A DNA stretch of 64,000 bases, taken from positions 18,625,810 to 18,689,809 of the forward strand of contig CM037593.1 in NCBI GenBank assembly GCA_021018995.1. Reading direction: 5' to 3'. Below are positions 58,948 through 64,000 of this stretch, piece by piece; within the stretch, counting starts at the first letter, position 1, and each line of letters starts with the position of its first letter. Below the pieces are notes generated by a model, which had not been told where the DNA came from, made no database searches, and saw nothing but the letters and a program-made list of their open reading frames with translations. This stretch comes from Chloranthus sessilifolius (lineage: Eukaryota > Streptophyta > Magnoliopsida > Chloranthales > Chloranthaceae). The position numbers were made by a program, and so were the translations under genes.

Positions 58948-59356
58948 ATCCTGACCGTCATTTAAACACCAACATGGTGTTTAAATGATATTACACCATC
59001 AATGGTTTCAGATGTCGGTGATCCAAACTGGCAAAGTGAATAGATCACTTATTGAAGTGCAGCAGCCCAAAAAATAGTGTTTTAGAGAGATTTAAATCAT
59101 CCGATATGTGGACTGTATTATTGTTTTTAGTTTTAAAGGCTAATATTAAAGTTCATCAATCGGATGGTTCATAGGCACTTATTGGCATGTCTCATTGTGC
59201 TGAGACATGTTCTAATGATAGATTGCCAGCCAAGCAATTGAGATTTGCCATTTGACATAATGATAAATCCCACTTCGATGGTGTGAGATAAAGTCTAATT
59301 GTAATGGTGTAAGATCATTTAAACACCATTTGGTGTTTATGTGACGGTCAAGAGCC
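58948..59356. mobile_element. MITE with nested TTTAAACACC/GGTGTTTAAA palindromes
   Basis: Outer inverted repeats are tgaccgtcatttaaacacc and (minus strand) tgaccgtcacataaacacc. Each arm contains its own hairpin, ATTTAAACACC then GGTGTTTAAAT. A diverged relative lies at about 60255-60560. Confidence 0.72.
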
Positions 59357-60240
59357 ATTACCCCGAGTACCCGAGTTGATAGGGGTCACGTATCGGTTGG
59401 CCAAAATATTGATACGTATCGGTTTCGACCCAAACTTGATACCTTGGTTCTGAATTATGCTTCTTTCAAGTGACTAATGGGTATTAGGAACGATACAGAA
59501 TCCTTTACTCATTGAGATAATGAGATCCCTTCACATGTCATGACTAAGTCTAGGGTTGTAGTTTGCTAGTAAACTTGTTGAGAGAGAGAGATCACTGGCG
59601 ATTGTGACACCCAGTGCCAAATTTCGTTCTCGACAATATTTCGGTAGGGAGTTGTTTCAGTTCATTTGGATAAATTTTGCGGAAAACACCAAAAAAATTG
59701 GGAGAAATTCTGGGAGTAGAACAAATAAAATTATATTGAATGTTTTAAAATATATTATTTAAAAAAATGACCAAATTTTAATAAGATTTTGTTAATTTCA
59801 GAAACTTTTGGTTATATTTGCCAAAATTAAAGAGATTTCAGAAATTTTTGTAAAATCACCAAAATTTTGCTGAAAGTTTCGTCCGATCCCTATTTCAGGA
59901 AATTTTGAAAAATTTTGCCGAAAATTTTCACTATGGCTTGTCTAACATTATTGTCTTTGCGGTTCCTTATTTTTGAATGGGTTCACACCATGGTATCAAA
60001 TATTGGCCAATACATCTAGGCGATGCATATTAATATTTTGGCAAACCGATACGTATCGAGTATCTAAATCGATATTAGTATCGACCGATATGGGCCCGTA
60101 TCGGGTATCAACAGATACTTATATATTCCTTTTTTATTTTATTTTTTTAAAGATGGGCCAATCCGTATTGGTGTCAGCCAATCGTATTAGTCTTCCAAGG
60201 ACTGATACCCAATATTGAGTTTGTTACCTTGGTCGCACCT
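59357..60240. repeat. Further decayed TIR elements with GATACGTATCGG words
   Basis: 59385-59448 ends in gacccaaacttgatacc ttgg-type wording with gatacgtatcgg palindromes. 59609-59935 resembles the CATAGTGAC family (right end gaaaattttcactatgg). 59990-60232 starts catggtatcaaatattgg and ends caatattgagtttgttacc, with cgatacgtatcga and ccgatatgggcccgtatcgg inside. Target duplications are not clear. Confidence 0.5.
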
Positions 60241-60634
60241 TTGTTGAAAGAGGGATAATGACTCCTAACCAGCATTTAAATGCTGATATGGTGTTTAATT
60301 GATCTAACGCCATTATTTCATACTTTTAATCTTACACCACTAAAGTGATATATACTATATCCCACATGGCGTATATTGGTGAGCAATTTAAATGATCCAA
60401 GTGTCAATCTATCAATGAAATAGGACAGAGCCAAAAAGTCTTACTAACAAGTGCATATGAACCATCCGTCATGTGAACTTTAATGTTAGCCATTAAAAAA
60501 TAAAAACAATGGCTAGTATTAGAGTGCACAGATCTGATAGTTAAAATCTCCCAATGCATATGATTTTGGGCACATTATACTTCAATATAATAATGATACT
60601 GTCCAAATCTTGATTAAGCTTGCTCTGAAATGAC

Positions 60635-60994
60635 TAAGGCTGCGTATGGCATAGTTCTCTGCTAGTCCCTGCCATAGCAGAGTTCACCCGCTTTAGCAGG
60701 TTTCCATCCTCATTGTTAACATCTTACTATCTGCTTTAGCACGTACCCCTTCTCCTTAATAACTCCTTGCATAGCAAGATTTTATGCAGGATTTATCTGT
60801 TCAACAATTCTTCCCTCCTCTCTACTCACACCTTGCCTCTGCTCTGGCAGGGAGTTAGTAGTGAACATGGAGGTTGCTTTTAGAGCAGGTAAATCCTCAT
60901 TTGCATGGAGTTAGAAAAAGGAATGAGAACCAACTAAAGCAAGTGAACTCTGTTGTGCAAGAGCTAACAAAGAGCTATGCCATATGCAGCCTAA
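60635..60994. mobile_element. Tourist-like (PIF/Harbinger) MITE, TSD TAA
   Basis: The element 60638-60991 (354 bp) has ends GGCTGCGTATGGCATAG and (minus strand) GGCTGCATATGGCATAG, flanked by TAA on both sides. The 3-bp TAA/TTA duplication is typical of PIF/Harbinger. The interior has tagcag/ctgcta words. Confidence 0.85.
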
Positions 60995-61067
60995 GTCATA
61001 TGGAATTCTTGATGTCAAATGCTTAAAACAGAAATCGTCTAATGATTCCTTCCTCGAATGCCAACCA

Positions 61068-61098
<31 letters not shown>

Positions 61099-61717
61099 GC
61101 AAGTTTGTCGTAGTAAGCCTGGTTTTAACCTTGCCTGAAATGAAACGCCCTGGCGAACACAGTTTGCTATAAAAAATGCAGGTTACGAGGGCTTGTAGCA
61201 CAATGGAAGGTTAAGCCTATTGCAACCTCACTGTCGCAGGTCGGAGCCCAGCTTACCAATAAAACATGTACAATACGATTCACGTGGAGGTAGTCTTGGG
61301 TGATACAAGCCTCATGATACAAGTTTCTCACCCGAAATGATGCATTTCTGTTTTATTTTTTTATCTGCAAGGTGCAGTTTTATTGAGGAAATAAAATATC
61401 AGATCCACTAAGCGAGAAGCTTAGGGGAGAAAGAATAGACAAAATCTAAAGCCTACCAACCCGAGAGCTTCAGTATCGCCATAATCGTCGGAGGTGGACC
61501 AAGGAGGAAACAAAAGCCCCTTACATATAAGACACTAAGACGAGTGCCCCAAAATTCGTTTGCCTCAGCAAAGGACAGCCCGAAAACAGCATTTTGAGAG
61601 ACTAGCCCAGCGAAATAAGTGGTTCTTTACCGAATCGATGATCAGAAAAATGTGACTGGCTTTGCCTTCGAAGGCACGTTTGTTAATTTCAGTCCAAATT
61701 GACCAAAAAAATGGCAA
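60995..61717. other. Intergenic sequence, GA tract and LINE-like debris
   Basis: A GA tract lies at 61073-61098. 61370-61700 shows LINE-like wording next to the zinc-knuckle fragment, but no readable RT motif. Confidence 0.4.
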
Positions 61718-61972
61718 TTGAGAGAATACAAATCAGATAATTGCATTATGTGCAATCGCCATAACGAATCGGCTGACCACATTATGCTCCACTGCCCCCT
61801 CGCGATGATGGTTGGACCCTTTTTTGGCGCACTTTCAACATCTCAACTTGCTGTCCTAGCTCCTGTAAGGATGTTCTTGGAGATCACTCGCTCTATGCTG
61901 CATTCAAATCTTCAGATTCCAAACTCCCCGGCGAGTAAATCCGCAGCCCTATTGCTTACACTGATGGTCTGA
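61718..61972 (+). pseudogene. LINE zinc-binding RT tail (zf-RVT) fragment
   Basis: The 84-codon frame contains CIMCNRHNESADHIMLHCPLA, the C-x2-C...H...H-x4-C pattern of the zf-RVT domain found after the RT of plant LINEs. Neither the RT upstream nor the poly-A tail is intact. The pattern is specific, so I am fairly sure of the family; the fragment is dead. Confidence 0.78.
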
Positions 61973-62112
61973 AGATGCGAGAGCTCTTCTTCACTCATCA
62001 CAAAAACTAAATGACTACAAGTTGGACCTATACTGCTCAAGCTGCTCCCGCGGAGAGAGTGGGTCTCCGCGTGCCGGCAAGGGGACGGATTGGGAACGGC
62101 TCTCTTAGGATC

Positions 62113-64000
62113 TTATCCGTCTGCAGCATTTTCCAAATGTGATGGTGTTTCCATATAATTTAACACCGAGTAAACTTCTCGAATCTCGGCGTGTGAGGTA
62201 TCTCCGACAAGAAACTCATGAACAGCTCCATTCACTTCAATCGAACTACACCCGGGCATCTTCTTAACAGCGAGATCTTTCATCTTCTTTCTCACTTTCA
62301 TCACATCATCCCAGCTGTCCGCTGCTGCATATATATTCGAAATAAGCGTTTGGATTCCTGAACTGTACGATTGTTTCATCTCACCGAGTTGTTTCGCCAC
62401 AAGTTTGCCCATTTCGACATTGCCATGTATTCGACAAGCTCCGAGAAGAGAACCCCATAAGGGTATAATCTCATCGCCATTTGGAATCTTCCCTATCAAC
62501 TCTTTTGCTTCGTGTAACAGCCCGGCTCGGCCGAGAAGGTCAACTAAACAGCTATAATGTTCTAATTTGGGCTTGATCTGATATGTCTTCTCCATATCGT
62601 CGAAATATCGGCAGCCTTCCTCAACTAACCCCCCATGACTACAAGCACTTAAGATGCCAATAAACGTCACATCGTCCGGTTTAGCTCCCACCATTTTCAT
62701 TTCCGTAAACAACTCGAGAGCTCTGCTCGAACTCCCGTTCATCGCAAGTCCACATATAACTGAAGTCCACATCGCCGTGTCCTTTTCTTCTGCTCCCCTA
62801 AATACTTCTACAGATTCATCTATGCACCCACATTTTGCATACATGTCGATAAGAGCTGTGCCCACGACAACATCTATCTTAATCATGTTCCCTTTTATGT
62901 AACTGTGGATCCATTTCCCCTGTTCCAAAGCTCCCAAATGAGCACAAACTGTAAGAACTGTAACAACAGTGAATCTATCTGGTTTGATCCTTCTGATCTG
63001 CATCTCTCGAAAAAGACACAGTGCTTCATCGAAACGGCTAAACTGCACGTACCCGTTAATCATAGCCGTCCAAAGAACAACGTCTCTCGTGGAAGTCCTA
63101 TCAAATATATCTCTAGCCATATCCAATTGACCGCAAATCAGATAACCCGAAACCATGGTAGTCCACGAAATTATGTTTTGATCTGGCATCTCATCGAACA
63201 ACCGGCGTGCCAGATTTATACTCCCACACTTGCAGTACATATCCAACAAAGCATTACCAATAATAGTACTGAATTCAAGTTTCTCACTCACATAACAATG
63301 GATTTGCTTACCCAATTCCAAATTTCTCAGACCAACACATGCTGAAAGAGTGCTCACCACCGTAGCTTCGTCGGGCTTAACACTCCCCTGTTCCATCTGC
63401 CTAAACACCCTAACTGCCTCATCAAATCTCCCACACCTAACGTAACCCGAAATCAAAACATTCCAAGATACCACATCTCTCTCAGGCATTTCATCAAATA
63501 ACTTCTGCGAATTATGGATACGACCCATTTCCGCATACATGTCGATAAGCGAACTGCTCACATAAGAATCGAATTCAAAGCCGTTTTTTATTACAAACCC
63601 ATGAGTCCTTTCCCCATCGGAAACCGCCTGCAAACATCCCATCGCCTTAAGAACAAATGGGTAGGTGAAATTATCGGGCGATAAGCGATCTTCCCTCAAT
63701 TTTTCGAACACTGAAACGACTTTTCGAAACCTACCCATCTTGGCAAATGCTCTGATCACCAAGTTGTACATAAACAAACAGGGATCGTGGACACTTTTGA
63801 GCAATTTTTCAGCATGGTTTAGGTCTCCATATTGTGGGTCAGTGTAGCAAACCATGAGCTTGCTCACTGTGTCTTTGCTTTGGTTAAGACCAGAAGTGTT
63901 GATTCTGCAATGAATTTGTTTTAGATGTATCACGGATTTGCAGTTTAGGAGAAGGAAAATGCATGTTTTTTTGGTTAGTTTTATGGGGGTTTGGGGGACT
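62113..64000 (-). CDS. Pentatricopeptide repeat protein, PLS class, E/E+ type (5' end beyond window)
   Basis: Minus strand, stop TAA at 62113-62115. PPR proteins of this class bind organelle RNA and usually specify C-to-U editing sites in mitochondria or plastids. The frame shows P, L and S repeats through about residue 470 counted from 63933, with hallmark phrases DVVSWNVLISGYVRCGRFDE, NALLDMYCKCGSINLARRLF and HYSCLVDLLGRAGLLHEAKE, then an E/E+ tail (PLWGSLLGACRIHGNVEMGK, CSSIEVNGAVHEFLVGD). There is no DYW deaminase domain, so a separate deaminase partner would be needed. Position 63933 is GTG, not ATG. The frame stays open to the right edge and encodes TKKTCIFLLLNCKSVIHLKQ there, typical of the start of such proteins, so the true ATG lies right of 64000. 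No introns and no damage are visible. It resembles proteins like Arabidopsis At1g31430; the organelle is not predictable because the targeting peptide is missing. Confidence 0.95.
   Translation of the reverse strand, partial: VPQTPIKLTKKTCIFLLLNCKSVIHLKQIHCRINTSGLNQSKDTVSKLMVCYTDPQYGDLNHAEKLLKSVHDPCLFMYNLVIRAFAKMGRFRKVVSVFEKLREDRLSPDNFTYPFVLKAMGCLQAVSDGERTHGFVIKNGFEFDSYVSSSLIDMYAEMGRIHNSQKLFDEMPERDVVSWNVLISGYVRCGRFDEAVRVFRQMEQGSVKPDEATVVSTLSACVGLRNLELGKQIHCYVSEKLEFSTIIGNALLDMYCKCGSINLARRLFDEMPDQNIISWTTMVSGYLICGQLDMARDIFDRTSTRDVVLWTAMINGYVQFSRFDEALCLFREMQIRRIKPDRFTVVTVLTVCAHLGALEQGKWIHSYIKGNMIKIDVVVGTALIDMYAKCGCIDESVEVFRGAEEKDTAMWTSVICGLAMNGSSSRALELFTEMKMVGAKPDDVTFIGILSACSHGGLVEEGCRYFDDMEKTYQIKPKLEHYSCLVDLLGRAGLLHEAKELIGKIPNGDEIIPLWGSLLGACRIHGNVEMGKLVAKQLGEMKQSYSSGIQTLISNIYAAADSWDDVMKVRKKMKDLAVKKMPGCSSIEVNGAVHEFLVGDTSHAEIREVYSVLNYMETPSHLENAADG

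Noticed and set aside
62654..63345. Plus-strand open frames opposite the PPR gene
   Set aside because: They are shadows of the strongly coding minus strand and carry no domain.

Overview
This window is nuclear DNA of a flowering plant. The evidence is a vacuolar H+-ATPase c'' subunit gene split by GT-AG introns, a PLS-class pentatricopeptide (PPR) gene of the plant organelle RNA-editing type, a FAR1/FRS-type gene, and dense nested plant retrotransposons (Tekay-like chromovirus, Athila/Tat-like) with many MITEs. I cannot name the species. Only two genes look intact: VHA-c'' (+ strand, four exons between 39668 and 57639, with a 16.3 kb second intron) and an E-class PPR gene (- strand, 62113 to the right edge, 5' end outside the window).

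Layout. 1-6774: minus-strand Ty3/gypsy chromovirus (integrase, RNase H, RT, protease, gag, tRNA-Met PBS, 2.2 kb 5' LTR), inserted into the RT region of an older Athila-like element. 6775-~13900: that Athila-like element (RT, protease, gag, PBS, LTR), itself carrying a truncated LTR (about 9850-12085). 14411-28022: a broken FAR1/FRS-like gene on the minus strand, bordered on both sides by arrays of GAAGCG/CGCTTC words with a 22-bp period. It is interrupted by a pol-less LTR retrotransposon (15150-23019, TSD ccagc), by a solo LTR (23744-25911, TSD aattt) and by an antisense ORF (26356-26754). 29.7-39.4 kb: MITEs, fold-back elements and an LTR-like block with two TATA boxes. 39.7-57.6 kb: VHA-c'', whose second intron holds an LTR-like repeat, a pol-less LTR element, LINE debris and several hAT-type elements with 8-bp target duplications. 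57.8-61.9 kb: more MITEs and a LINE zinc-knuckle fragment. 62.1-64 kb: the PPR gene.

The most unusual signal is at the scale of arrays. At least seven loci carry short self-complementary words (8-14 bp), and each locus has its own word. Examples are TCGATTAATCGA, TCGCTCGAGCGA, GAAGCG/CGCTTC, ATTATGCGCATAAT and ATCGCATATGCGAT. In the best arrays the words repeat every 19-22 bp, or about 30 or 42 bp, close to whole helical turns, while the bases between words vary. Three related LTRs carry such an array at about the same distance from the LTR 5' end but with three different words. The FAR1-like gene is bracketed by arrays of one word. I read these as arrays of binding sites that are replaced or homogenised as a set in each element family. 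The arrays and their spacing are seen directly. Their function is inference.
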